64,000 nucleotides of DNA, from positions 25,355 to 89,354 of the forward strand of contig CAZPHH010000006.1 of the NCBI GenBank assembly GCA_964586145.1, in the 5' to 3' direction. Of the stretch, positions 8,637 to 17,157 are shown piece after piece. Below the pieces are notes generated by a model. That model searched no databases and was not told the DNA's origin. It worked only from the letters and a program-made list of their open reading frames with translations. Within the stretch, counting starts at the first letter, position 1, and every line of letters starts with the position of its first letter. The position numbers were made by a program, and so were the translations under genes. The DNA comes from JAFGJQ01 sp964586145 (GTDB lineage Bacteria; Planctomycetota; Phycisphaerae; UBA1845).

Positions 8637-9845
8637 CTACTTGCCCAGGCCCGCCGCACTCATGGTCAGGATCGGGAGCAGCAGCGCCACCGCAATACAC
8701 AACACAATCACCGCCATCACCAGCAGCAACAGCGGCTCAATCAACCGCACGCCCAGGTCAATCTGCCGGGCCGTGCGCGTCTCGTTCGCATCTGCAATCT
8801 GGATGAGCACGTTCTCCAGGTTGTTGCTCTCTTCCGCGACCGCCATCATGTCGATGACGTCCACGGGAAACAGTCCGCTCTTGCCGAGCTGGGCCGCCAG
8901 GCCCTCGCCCTTGCGAACGGCCTCGCCCGCCCGCTCCACCTGCTCGGCCAGGATGGCGTTGCCCGCCGAGTCCTTGGAGATGCTGATCGCCTGCAGAATG
9001 GGCACCCCGTTGTGAAGCATGGTGCCCAGAATTCGGCAGAACCGGCAGACGGCGACCAGCGTGACGATCTTGCCCAGCACCGGGGCCCGAAGCTGAAACT
9101 TCGCCCACACCGCTTTGCCCCAGCTCGTCTGGACGAGCGAGTACACGCCGAAGAAGAGGGCCGCAGAGCCGCCGAGGATCAGCCAGGGATGCCCGCGCAG
9201 CACATCCGTGGCCCCGAACACGATGTGAGTCATGAAGTTGTACGACTGCGGGGGGATGTACCCCCGGAGCTGCGGCACAACGACCGTCAGCAGAAACGTG
9301 ACCACGGTCGTGCCGACCAACAGCAGCACCGCCGGATAAATGAGCGATCCGACCAGCTTGTTCCGAAGCTCGTCCTGGCGCTCCGCGAACATGGACAGAC
9401 GCGTCAGCACGTCCTCCAGGAACCCGCCGCGCTCTCCCGCCCGCACCATCGCCGCGTGCAGCGACTTGAACACCTGCGGATGCTGCTCCATCGCGTCCGC
9501 CAGCGTCCGACCGCCCGACACGTCCTCGCGAACCTCCTTGAGAATCTCCGTCAGAACCGGGTGGGCATTCTGCCGCGTCAGCACGTCCAGGGCCCGCAGC
9601 ATCGGCACGCCCGCCCGCAGCAGGTCGGCCAACTGGCTGTAGAACACCGTGATGTACCGCAGCTTCACCCGACGACGCGAACCGGTCAGCTTCGACTTGC
9701 TGACCGCCGTTCCCTCCTCCACCTGGATGGGGAACAGCGCCTGCTCGTCCAGCATGCGCAGCGCAACCTGGTGGTTCTCCGCGGTCACCACCCCGGTTAC
9801 CGCCTGCCCGGCTTCGTTCACCGCTTTGTACGTGAAGCTTGGCAT
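8637..9845 (-). CDS. gspF: Type II secretion inner-membrane platform protein GspF
   Basis: Polytopic platform protein (402 residues, the usual size) that couples the GspE ATPase to pseudopilus assembly. It begins MPSFTYKAVNEAGQAVTGVV and has two T2SS-F domains (about residues 70-190 and 270-395), each with the helical cytoplasmic part and a membrane anchor; three membrane segments are visible near 170, 220 and 375. Typical motifs include 'FYSQLADLLRAGVPMLRALD', 'VRAGERGGFLEDVL' and 'LGTMLHNGVPILQAI'. It opens the operon; no gspE precedes it, so the motor ATPase must lie elsewhere. Confidence 0.92.
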   Translation of the reverse strand: MPSFTYKAVNEAGQAVTGVVTAENHQVALRMLDEQALFPIQVEEGTAVSKSKLTGSRRRVKLRYITVFYSQLADLLRAGVPMLRALDVLTRQNAHPVLTEILKEVREDVSGGRTLADAMEQHPQVFKSLHAAMVRAGERGGFLEDVLTRLSMFAERQDELRNKLVGSLIYPAVLLLVGTTVVTFLLTVVVPQLRGYIPPQSYNFMTHIVFGATDVLRGHPWLILGGSAALFFGVYSLVQTSWGKAVWAKFQLRAPVLGKIVTLVAVCRFCRILGTMLHNGVPILQAISISKDSAGNAILAEQVERAGEAVRKGEGLAAQLGKSGLFPVDVIDMMAVAEESNNLENVLIQIADANETRTARQIDLGVRLIEPLLLLVMAVIVLCIAVALLLPILTMSAAGLGK

Positions 9846-10018
9846 CCGTTCTCTACCCCGGATTCCCCGGACCCCGATTCGGGCACGTGCAGACTGTGTG
9901 TCGCATTGGAGCGAGTCGGTGTGTTCCCACCCAAGCCACAAGATGTTGTATGGCCGTCGGACCATCCATGGTCATGGCCGCCGCACTGGCTGAGTTATCG
10001 GTCGAAGCACGCACCATT

Positions 10019-10047
10019 ACCCTATCCAAACTAACCACTTACGTCAA
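10019..10047 (-). promoter_or_regulatory. Candidate sigma70-type promoter of the gsp operon
   Basis: On the minus strand TTGACG (10047-10042) and TAGGGT (10024-10019) are separated by 17 nt, about 175 nt upstream of gspF. The -35 is good and the -10 weak. There is no other gene between it and gspF. The rest of the 9846-10244 spacer holds only the terminator listed next. Confidence 0.35.
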
Positions 10048-10154
10048 CCTGCCACCCCCCGGGCTTCCCATCCGCGCGGAAGGGGCCGCACGCCGGTGTT
10101 TTCTACACGCCCCAACGGGGAAAATTGCAGACGGCGGAAGGTCGGGGACCCCCA

Positions 10155-10199
10155 AAAACAAAGGCCCGGACGGAGCGGGTGGACCACCCCGACCGGGCC
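10155..10199 (-). terminator. Rho-independent terminator after the M14 peptidase gene
   Basis: Arms CCGGGCC (10199-10193 side) and GGCCCGG (10169-10163) form a stem on the minus strand, followed by a T-rich tract (TTTGTTTTTG). It lies 46 nt past the peptidase stop, so it ends that transcript before the gsp promoter. Confidence 0.75.
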
Positions 10200-10244
10200 G
10201 GATAGGCCGTTTCTCGCGATGCGAGCCGAATGGATCGTGCGGGC

Positions 10245-11030
10245 CTACTTGCCCAGCGCGACCGACTGGGCCGGCTCATGCTGAATGGCCGCCACCAACG
10301 CCTCGCGGTTTGTCGCCCAGCACTCCTCGGCAGGCGCCGGACGCGGTAATTCCAGCGTGATCGTCGGGATCCCCAGCTCACGGCCCGCCCAGGTGCCGAA
10401 GCTGCCCGGCGTGGGGTAGCCGATCGACGGCTTGACCGGGTAGCCGTTGTGGGTCGCCATCAGGGCGGCGACGGCCTCGCCCGGGCCGTCGAAGTTGTTG
10501 CACTGCCGGTTTCGCGAAATCGAATGGATCGAGATGATCAGGCCGGGCTCCAGGTGCCGCACCAGATCGAGCACGATCTGCGATTCCGGTTCACTGAGCG
10601 ACGCCGGGCCGCCGTGGGAGCCGTCCCGGGGATCGCTGGGCACCCAGTTTCCCGTGGGGAAATTGCGGTTCAGATCCACGCCCCGGACGTTCTTTCTCGT
10701 GTCTCGGACGTAGCCGTCCGGATTGACGTTCGGGACCACCACCACGCACCGACCGGCCAGGAGAGTCGGCGAGCCGTTGAGCATCGAGACCAGCTCCTCC
10801 GCCACGTACACACTCGCCTGCTCGTTCCCGTGGAACCCGCCCAGAACCAGCACCGGCGCGGGCCCGTGGCCGAACGTGAAGGATTCGATCGGACGCCCCT
10901 CGACGGAGTAGCCCAGCAGCGCCCGCACCGCCGGCAGGGGCGGTGTCTGTCCGGTGTAGGCGGCCGGCCGTGCCTGGATGCAGCCCACCAGGGCCGCGGT
11001 ACTCACGATCATGGCTATGCGTCTGATCAT
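10245..11030 (-). CDS. M14-family zinc carboxypeptidase lipoprotein (MpaA-like murein peptide amidase)
   Basis: A 261-residue lipoprotein: signal peptide with lipobox LVGC (Cys17). The M14 zinc-site pattern is clear: HGNE (His67, Glu70) and a second zinc His in 'ISIHS' (about 169), with the substrate-binding 'GVDLNRNFP' (about 117-124) and a catalytic Glu in 'TLELP' near 228. The short domain with 'NPDGY' resembles MpaA, which removes the terminal D-amino residue of murein peptides during peptidoglycan recycling; an alternative peptide substrate is possible. ATG 11030 is chosen for its GGAGG site about 10 nt upstream and the signal peptide it creates. It reads as a single-gene unit ended by the terminator at 10155-10199. 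Confidence 0.82.
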   Translation of the reverse strand: MIRRIAMIVSTAALVGCIQARPAAYTGQTPPLPAVRALLGYSVEGRPIESFTFGHGPAPVLVLGGFHGNEQASVYVAEELVSMLNGSPTLLAGRCVVVVPNVNPDGYVRDTRKNVRGVDLNRNFPTGNWVPSDPRDGSHGGPASLSEPESQIVLDLVRHLEPGLIISIHSISRNRQCNNFDGPGEAVAALMATHNGYPVKPSIGYPTPGSFGTWAGRELGIPTITLELPRPAPAEECWATNREALVAAIQHEPAQSVALGK

Positions 11031-11172
11031 CTTCTCGCTTCCTCCCCCCGTTATCGGTCGTTCGCCGGTCCCCTTCCCAACCAAATCGAGATGCGCCGTG
11101 CCGATCCGAAACCGGTCGGCCGGAAGCACCCGAACCACTTGTGGCTACGGCGATTGGCGATGGAAGCGGCGG

Positions 11173-12291
11173 TCACCCGGTGGCGTCGATCGGATCCACC
11201 GGTCGGGTGGTCGTCCGACGCGTTCGGGCCGGCGTGCGCGATGCGGCGGCGGTCGCCTTGCGGGCCCGAGCCTGCACGGTGTTTTGCGTCGACTCAAAGA
11301 AGCTGCCGAGGCTGCGAATCCGCTCGTACCGCTTCTTGAGGATGGTTTCGATCTTGTATCGCTTCAAATCACGAAGCGTGTCCGTGATGTGCGACTCGAG
11401 ATTGGCGGCGGCAGCGGCCGGGTCCCGGTGGGCCCCGCCGAACGGCTCCGGAATGATCTGATCCACCAGACCGAGCCGCTTGAGTTCCTTGGCCGTCAGC
11501 TTCAATGACTCGGCCGCCCTTTTGCGCTGCTCGCCGGTGCGCCAGAGAATGGCCGCGCATCCCTCCGGGGAAATGACGGAATAGAACGAGTGCTCGAGCA
11601 TGGCCACACTGTCCCCCACGCCGATTCCCAGGGCGCCGCCGCTGCCCCCCTCCCCGATCACCGCACAGACGATCGGCGTGCGCAACCGGGACATTTCCAT
11701 CAGATTCACGGCGATGGCGTACGAGATTCCGCGCTCTTCCGAGCCCACGCCCGGGTAGGCGCCCGGCGTGTCAATCAGGCAGACCACCGGGACCCCGTAC
11801 TTGGCCGCCAGCCTCATCTTGAGCAGGGCCTTGCGATACCCTTCCGGATGGGCGCAGCCGAAGTTGCACGCGATGCGTTCCTTGGTGTCCTTGCCTTTGT
11901 TGTGTCCGACAAGCATCACCTTGTGCGGCCCGATCCGCCCGAACCCGGTGATGATCGCCCGGTCGTCCCCGAAGCATCGATCACCGGCCAGTTCACAGAA
12001 GTCGCGGACCATCAGGCGGAGGTAATCCGTCAACAGCGGGCGTTGCGGGTGCCGGGCGACCAGAACGGTCTCCCAGGGAGTCAAGTGGGAGTACATGCGC
12101 TTGGTCATGGACCGAAGCCGGGACGTCATTTCCTCGATGTCCTTGGAGACATCGCGGTCCGATTCCTTTTCCCGGCGGCGCAGCTCCTCAATTTCGGACT
12201 GAATGCGCAGGAGCGGCTTCTCAAACTCCAGATAGCTGGACGCCCCCAGGCCGGCGGCGCCCGCCGTTGTCGTATTGGCTTGGTTACTCAT
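11173..12291 (-). CDS. accA: Acetyl-CoA carboxylase carboxyltransferase subunit alpha
   Basis: Transfers the carboxyl group from biotin to acetyl-CoA as half of the AccA/AccD carboxyltransferase, the committed step of fatty-acid synthesis. Recognised by 'YLEFEKPLLRIQSEIEEL', 'LTPWETVLVARHPQRP', 'DFCELAGDRCFGDD', 'FGCAHPEGYRKALLKM', 'LIDTPGAYPGVGSEERG' and the oxyanion-type 'GEGGSGGALGIGVGD' (about residues 212-226). The 372 residues exceed the usual 320 because of a basic Arg/Thr/Ala-rich tail after residue 335. No accD is in the window. Confidence 0.95.
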   Translation of the reverse strand: MSNQANTTTAGAAGLGASSYLEFEKPLLRIQSEIEELRRREKESDRDVSKDIEEMTSRLRSMTKRMYSHLTPWETVLVARHPQRPLLTDYLRLMVRDFCELAGDRCFGDDRAIITGFGRIGPHKVMLVGHNKGKDTKERIACNFGCAHPEGYRKALLKMRLAAKYGVPVVCLIDTPGAYPGVGSEERGISYAIAVNLMEMSRLRTPIVCAVIGEGGSGGALGIGVGDSVAMLEHSFYSVISPEGCAAILWRTGEQRKRAAESLKLTAKELKRLGLVDQIIPEPFGGAHRDPAAAAANLESHITDTLRDLKRYKIETILKKRYERIRSLGSFFESTQNTVQARARKATAAASRTPARTRRTTTRPVDPIDATG

Positions 12292-12442
12292 GTGTCGCTC
12301 TCAGAACTCCGTTCGGGCCGGCCCGTTGCGGGCCGTTGCCGGAACCACCTGCCCCGCGCCATGTGCCAGAGTCTATCCGCAGGTGTTCCAGAAATAAAGG
12401 AGGATTCGCGGGCGACCGCCATAAGCTCTTGTCTCATGGCCC

Positions 12443-12469
12443 ATTATACGGAAGACTCCCCACTTGTAA
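12443..12469 (-). promoter_or_regulatory. Candidate accA promoter
   Basis: The minus strand has a perfect TATAAT (12448-12443) about 150 nt upstream of accA; the best -35 match is TTACAA (12469-12464), with a short 15-nt spacer. The -10 is convincing, the -35 less so. The remainder of the 12292-12575 spacer shows no gene. Confidence 0.4.
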
Positions 12470-12575
12470 CCAACCGCCGCTGCGAAGGTTGCGGCCGTTT
12501 CTGGGCGCCAATGGAGAAGTAGGCCTAAGTATCGGTCGTCAAACGGCTTATGGGGATCAAGCGCATGGATGCGAA

Positions 12576-13565
12576 TCAGGCGTCTCCATACCCGTGCGGG
12601 TGCGATCGATGCCACGCCCAGGCGGTTTCGATGATCTCCCGAATGTCCGTGTGCCGGGGCTGCCACTCCAGTTCGGCCATCAGTTTGCCGGGGTCTGCAT
12701 AGAGCTCCGGCGGATCGCCCGGCCGGCGGGGCGCGGGCTTGGCGGGGATGGGGTGTCCAGTAACCTCTCGCGCCGCCTCGAGGACCTGTTTGACGGAGGT
12801 GCCCACTCCGGTCCCCACGTTATAGGCGCGAAATTCTCCCGGCTCCTGCGTCTCGATGGCCCGGACGTGGGCGTCGACCAGATCGTCCACGTGAACGTAG
12901 TCACGGATGCAGGAACCATCCCGGGTGGGATAGTCCACGCCGAAGATCTGGGCGTTCTCCCGCTGTTCGAGGGCAACCTGGAGAATCACCGGGATCAGAT
13001 GGATTTCCGGATCGTGGTCTTCCCCAAGACTCCCGTCGGCGGCCGCGCCGCAGGCGTTGAAATACCGCAGGCACGTCACGCCGAGCTTCCATGCCCTGGC
13101 GGAATCCCGCATGGCCCACTCCATCGCCAGCTTGGTGTTTCCGTAGGGGTTGATGGGGGCCTGGGGCATGGACTCTGTGATGGGAACCGCGGCCGGTATG
13201 CCGTAGCACGCGCAGGTGGAACTGAACACCAGGCGCAGAACCTGGTACTTCTGCATGAGGTCCAGCAGCGTGATCGTGTGGACCACGTTGTTGCGGTAGT
13301 ACTTCAGCGGTTCGGCGACGGATTCGCCCACGTTCAGGTATGCGGCGAAGTGAAGCACGCCGTCAAAGCCGGCGTCGCGGATGAGGGTCTCGAGCGCCCG
13401 GGCATCGGCAAGGTCGCCCAGCACGAACGTGGCCCGCGGATCGACCGCCGCCGCGTGGCCGGCGCCCAGGTTGTCCCAGACGACGACTTCGTGGCCGCGA
13501 TCGCACAGACCCCGTACGCAGAAGCTCCCCACGTACCCCGCGCCGCCGGTTACCAACAACTTCAT
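12576..13565 (-). CDS. galE: UDP-glucose 4-epimerase (extended SDR)
   Basis: Interconverts UDP-glucose and UDP-galactose with bound NAD, feeding surface polysaccharide and galactose metabolism. The Rossmann motif GGAGYVGS is at residues 7-14; 'FAAYLNVGESV', the catalytic 'SSTCACYG' Ser and 'YGNTKLAME' Tyr-xxx-Lys follow, with 'YFNACGA' and 'RDYVHVDDLVDAH' typical of GalE. Length 329 is normal. The start at ATG 13565 places the nucleotide loop immediately at the N-terminus; the in-frame ATG 33 nt upstream does not improve this. Other UDP-sugar epimerases cannot be fully excluded. Confidence 0.9.
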   Translation of the reverse strand: MKLLVTGGAGYVGSFCVRGLCDRGHEVVVWDNLGAGHAAAVDPRATFVLGDLADARALETLIRDAGFDGVLHFAAYLNVGESVAEPLKYYRNNVVHTITLLDLMQKYQVLRLVFSSTCACYGIPAAVPITESMPQAPINPYGNTKLAMEWAMRDSARAWKLGVTCLRYFNACGAAADGSLGEDHDPEIHLIPVILQVALEQRENAQIFGVDYPTRDGSCIRDYVHVDDLVDAHVRAIETQEPGEFRAYNVGTGVGTSVKQVLEAAREVTGHPIPAKPAPRRPGDPPELYADPGKLMAELEWQPRHTDIREIIETAWAWHRSHPHGYGDA

Positions 13566-13594
13566 GGATGCATGCCTTTCCGCATGAGGTTCGG

Positions 13595-13876
13595 TCATCC
13601 GCCGACCACGTCGTCCAGGCGGGAGAGGCTCGCGATGCCCGCCCAGAGCACGTAGACGCGCTGCCGATTGGGGTTGATGCCGTCGCGGCTGGCGTCCAGC
13701 ACGTACAGCTCCTTGGAGGCGTGCCCGTCGCGGCAGTCGTGGACGTCGGCGCCGGCAAGCCAGACGCCGGATTCGGTCGCCTCCACCAGGGTCCCCAGAT
13801 ACACGATGGGGCCGAACGTATCAAGCACGACACGCTGGTCCACCAACGGCTGCACATCCTGCGGAACGGGACCCAT
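13595..13876 (-). CDS. Small conserved protein of unknown function
   Basis: A 93-residue protein beginning MGPVPQDVQPLVDQRVVLDT, with a GG-rich ribosome-binding region before ATG 13876. It is beta-rich, starting with a segment ('RVVLDTFGPIVYLGTLVEA') suggestive of a small barrel, then 'GVWLAGADVHDCRDGHASKELYVLD'. No membrane segment or catalytic motif is visible. It sits 29 nt upstream of galE in the same direction and is divergent from the gene at 13986, so it probably shares the galE transcript. I do not assign a function. Confidence 0.65.
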   Translation of the reverse strand: MGPVPQDVQPLVDQRVVLDTFGPIVYLGTLVEATESGVWLAGADVHDCRDGHASKELYVLDASRDGINPNRQRVYVLWAGIASLSRLDDVVGG

Positions 13877-13894
13877 GGAGCGCTTCCACCTTCC

Positions 13895-13923
13895 TTGAAC
13901 ACCCTGCCAGGCACGGATATAGT
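13895..13923 (+). promoter_or_regulatory. Promoter for the secreted protein gene at 13986
   Basis: TTGAAC (13895-13900) and TATAGT (13918-13923) are separated by exactly 17 nt, 62 nt before the ATG at 13986. It is the best sigma70-type match in this divergent spacer. Confidence 0.55.
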
Positions 13924-13985
13924 ATGGGCACTGCCTTCGGAGCGTCAACGGCGTTGCCGTGCTCTGCAACCCTGGAGGACAAGCC

Positions 13986-15053
13986 ATGGCATGGAGAGCC
14001 CTACCGAACACCTGGCGACTTTCCGTCGCCGTGCTGCTGCTGAGTCTGTTTGCCGCCGCGGCTCTTGTGCCGGCCGCGGATGTCGAGGCGGAGTATCAGC
14101 GGCGAGTGCAGGCCCTGGCCGCGGACGACGTGGACGGGCACCTCCAACTGGCCCTCTGGTGCAGGGACCAGGAGGCGTGGACGCTGCTTCGCAACGAATG
14201 CACGCACATTCTGCGCCTGGTTCCCGAACACCAGCAGGCCAGGCTCCTGCTGCAACTGGCCCGGACCAAGCTGGGCCAGAAGGAGGAAACGCCGTCGGCC
14301 GATCCAACCGCTCCCACCGACGGCGCCGGCGCCGCCACGGACTTCGCCCGCGTCGTCACCGACGAGGAGATCCAGACGATGCGCCGGATCGAACTGGGCC
14401 TCGGCCGGCCCGACCGGGTGCAGGTCCGGTTCCTCACGGTTCCGGATGTCGCCAAGACCGCCGACACCGCCTTCGCCGACGAGTTCTTTGCCGCGAATCG
14501 GCAGGAACGGGCCGCATTCATGAAGCGTATCCCTGCGGAACGGGCGTGGTTCATTCTGTCACAGCCGGGCCGTGAGCACGCCCGGCGCTACGGACCGTAC
14601 ATCCAGATCAACAGTGATCCGGAAGTCTTCGCCGAGTTTGAGCGAGGCGTGCTCCCGGTCATCCAGGCCGGTTGCGCCTCCGCGCAGTGCCATGGCGGGG
14701 AGAACGCCCGGGGCTTCCGCCTGTTCACGGGCCGGCGGCTGTCCAAGAACCAGGTGTACACCAACTATCTGATCCTCAACAGCTACGCGCAGGACGGGCG
14801 GAAAGGCCCGGAGAAGCTGATCGATCGAGCCATGGGACACCATTCGCTGCTGCTGTTCTACGGCCTGAAAAACCCCATGGTAAACGAGTTGACGCCGGGC
14901 GTGCATCCCGTTCCCATCGATCCGGTGTACCGCAGCGACCGAGACCCGAAGTACGAGCGGATCCTCCGCTGGATCAACATGCTCAGCGTGGTTCCTCCCG
15001 AGTACGGGATCGACGTATCCCCGGCGCCACCCGCGCCCCCGGCCCCCAAGTAG
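13986..15053 (+). CDS. Secreted protein with CxxxQCHG heme-like motif (planctomycete type)
   Basis: ATG 13986 has GGAGG 7 nt upstream and opens a signal peptide (about residues 1-31, ending VPAAD). The mature protein has a helical region (about 35-110), a Pro/Thr linker, and a C-terminal domain carrying 'AGCASAQCHGGENARGF' (about 230-245). This is a Cys-x3-Gln-Cys-His pattern, one residue off the canonical CxxCH of c-type cytochromes but typical of planctomycete cytochrome-like secreted domains. 'MGHHSLLLFYG' offers further His ligands. Covalent heme is possible but not demonstrated. The Pro/Ala tail is short. It is followed 18 nt later by the next gene. Confidence 0.7.
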   Translation: MAWRALPNTWRLSVAVLLLSLFAAAALVPAADVEAEYQRRVQALAADDVDGHLQLALWCRDQEAWTLLRNECTHILRLVPEHQQARLLLQLARTKLGQKEETPSADPTAPTDGAGAATDFARVVTDEEIQTMRRIELGLGRPDRVQVRFLTVPDVAKTADTAFADEFFAANRQERAAFMKRIPAERAWFILSQPGREHARRYGPYIQINSDPEVFAEFERGVLPVIQAGCASAQCHGGENARGFRLFTGRRLSKNQVYTNYLILNSYAQDGRKGPEKLIDRAMGHHSLLLFYGLKNPMVNELTPGVHPVPIDPVYRSDRDPKYERILRWINMLSVVPPEYGIDVSPAPPAPPAPK

Positions 15054-15071
15054 CGAGCAGCCCGGATACCC

Positions 15072-15785
15072 GTGGGCATCGTACAGTGGGCATTGCTGAT
15101 TGCGGTCGCACTGGCCGGCCTCACCGGGGCCGCCAGCGTGCATCATCAGCGCCGGTTTCGCCGGGACATGGCCCGGCTGGCCCGGCGCCTGAAGCTGCAC
15201 TACACTCCGGAGGATCGGCTGGATCTGCTGGCCCGCTTCGACGAGCTCCCGCTGGTGCGGCAAGGGCACAACCGGCGAACCGGGCACGTGATCACCGGGG
15301 CCACGCCGTACGGGTCGGTTACGTGTTTCCGTCTGGCGTACGAGATCGGCTCCGGGGGCCTCCGCGAAGTCCGGCAATGGATGCTGGCCGTTCTGGAAAC
15401 GGAGTGTGACCTGCCTTTTCTCGTGCTCACGCCCGCGGACGACCGGGACGGGGCGACGGACGTGTGGTCGGACCTCGTCTCAGAAGACGCAACGGAGTGG
15501 ACGCAGCAGGGCCCGACGCGGGTCTGGAGGCACGTCCTTGATGACACGGCTACTGCGGCATGGCCGTCCGGATGCGCGCCGGTTGAGCGCACGCTCGCCG
15601 TTCTGGCCGACAAGCCGACCGCGTTCGGCTTGGTCTTGCAGGGCTCTCGGATCGCAGCCTGCTCGCCAACGCCGGGGGCGGCCGGCATCGCGGAGGCGGC
15701 CATGGATGTCGTGATCGAGTATGCCCGACGCGTGCGCGATCACCTTGATTCCGTCGGTTCCGACGCGGATGCAGCAACGGAGTAA
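15072..15785 (+). CDS. Membrane-anchored protein of unknown function
   Basis: GTG start at 15072. One N-terminal membrane helix (about residues 4-20) is followed by a basic stretch 'HHQRRFRRDMARLARRLKLHY' and a cytoplasmic-looking alpha/beta domain. Its last base overlaps the start of trpB (TAATG), so the two are translationally linked, though nothing in the protein suggests a role in tryptophan synthesis. I recognise no family. Confidence 0.6.
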   Translation: MGIVQWALLIAVALAGLTGAASVHHQRRFRRDMARLARRLKLHYTPEDRLDLLARFDELPLVRQGHNRRTGHVITGATPYGSVTCFRLAYEIGSGGLREVRQWMLAVLETECDLPFLVLTPADDRDGATDVWSDLVSEDATEWTQQGPTRVWRHVLDDTATAAWPSGCAPVERTLAVLADKPTAFGLVLQGSRIAACSPTPGAAGIAEAAMDVVIEYARRVRDHLDSVGSDADAATE

Positions 15786-17038
15786 TGGAGCAGCACGTGG
15801 TATTGAGCCATAACAGCGCAGCGGTTGAATCGGGACCGGCGGATGCGGGCGTGCCGGACGCCCGGGGGCGGTTCGGGGCGTTTGGCGGGCAATACGTGCC
15901 GGAAACGCTCATGGCGGCCGTGCATCGCCTGGAGGAGGCCTATGCGGAAGCCCGGCAGGACCGCGCGTTCTGGCGTGAACTGGACCACTACCTGCAAACG
16001 TACGCCGGACGTCCGAGCCCGCTGTACTTCGCCGCCCGCCTCACGGAACGGCTGGGCGGCGCGAAGATTTACCTGAAGCGCGAAGACCTCAACCACACCG
16101 GCGCCCACAAGATCAACAACACGCTGGGCCAGGCCCTCCTCACGCGCCGCATGGGAAAGAAGCGAATCATCGCGGAAACCGGGGCCGGCCAGCACGGCGT
16201 GGCCACCGCCACCGCCGCCGCGTGCTTCGGCCTGGAGTGCGTGGTGTACATGGGTGCGGAAGACGTGCGACGGCAGAAACTCAACGTCTTCCGCATGGAG
16301 CTGCTGGGCACGCACGTGGTCCCGGTGGAGACCGGCCAGAAAACGCTCAAGGACGCCATCAACGAGGCCATGCGCGACTGGATGGCCACCTCCGACAACA
16401 CGCATTACGTCATCGGAAGCGTCATGGGGCCACACCCGTTCCCGATGATCGTGCGGGATTTCCAGTCCGTCATCGGCCGGGAAACCCGGGCGCAGGTGAT
16501 GGCCGCGGAAGGACGACTGCCGGACTACCTCGTGGCCTGCGTGGGCGGCGGCAGCAACGCGGCCGGGATGTTCGCCCCGTTTGCGAAGGACGAATCGGTT
16601 CGGATGGTCGGGGTGGAGGCGGGGGGTGAAGGCGTGGGGACCGGGTTGCACGCGGCCACCCTGGCAGCGGGTCAGCCGGGCGTACTGCACGGCATGTTCA
16701 CGTACGTGCTACAGGACGAGGACGGCCAGACCCTGCCCGTGCACTCGTGCTCGGCCGGGCTGGACTATCCCGGAGTCGGGCCGGAGCATTCGTACTGGAA
16801 AGACAGCGGCCGAGCCGAGTACGTCGCCGCCGACGACGGCGAGGCCCTGCGGGCCTTCACCCTGCTCAGCGAAACGGAAGGCATCATTCCGGCCCTGGAG
16901 CCGGCCCACGCCATCGCCCACGTGGTGAAGCTGGCCCCGACGCTGCCCAGGGACCGGATCATCGTCATCAACCTCTCCGGGCGGGGAGACAAGGATGTTG
17001 TGGAGGCGGCTCGCCTGCTGGGCCGGCAGATCGGATAG
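15785..17038 (+). CDS. trpB: Tryptophan synthase beta chain
   Basis: PLP enzyme joining indole and serine to make tryptophan. The signature 'LKREDLNHTGAHKINNTLGQ' contains the PLP lysine (about Lys109); 'GAGQHGVATATAAACFGLECVVYMG', 'SVMGPHPFPMIVRDFQ', the phosphate-binding 'CVGGGSNAAGMF', and 'EPAHAIAHV' with 'LSGRGDKD' at the C-terminus are all present. The 417 residues match TrpB1-type enzymes working with TrpA. trpA is not adjacent, which is unusual. Its start overlaps the preceding stop codon. Confidence 0.97.
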   Translation: MEQHVVLSHNSAAVESGPADAGVPDARGRFGAFGGQYVPETLMAAVHRLEEAYAEARQDRAFWRELDHYLQTYAGRPSPLYFAARLTERLGGAKIYLKREDLNHTGAHKINNTLGQALLTRRMGKKRIIAETGAGQHGVATATAAACFGLECVVYMGAEDVRRQKLNVFRMELLGTHVVPVETGQKTLKDAINEAMRDWMATSDNTHYVIGSVMGPHPFPMIVRDFQSVIGRETRAQVMAAEGRLPDYLVACVGGGSNAAGMFAPFAKDESVRMVGVEAGGEGVGTGLHAATLAAGQPGVLHGMFTYVLQDEDGQTLPVHSCSAGLDYPGVGPEHSYWKDSGRAEYVAADDGEALRAFTLLSETEGIIPALEPAHAIAHVVKLAPTLPRDRIIVINLSGRGDKDVVEAARLLGRQIG

Positions 17039-17120
17039 CGAGAGGACGGACCGCGCCCGCTTGTGCGGAAAGGCCCCGTTACGAAGCGTGTGTGCCGGTT
17101 TCCATCTGTGATCGGGGACG

Positions 17121-17149
17121 TTGAGAAACGCACCGTTGCGTGGTAGAGT
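17121..17149 (+). promoter_or_regulatory. Candidate promoter placing the start site at the HEAT lipoprotein ATG
   Basis: TTGAGA (17121-17126) and TAGAGT (17144-17149) have a 17-nt spacer. Transcription from it would begin around 17156, at the ATG at 17158, so the message would be leaderless. Confidence 0.35.
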
Positions 17150-17157
17150 CTTTCGCC

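Noticed and set aside
12436..12522. 28-residue plus-strand frame with CEGCG
   Set aside because: Overlaps the accA promoter, has no ribosome-binding site and too little length to support a gene.
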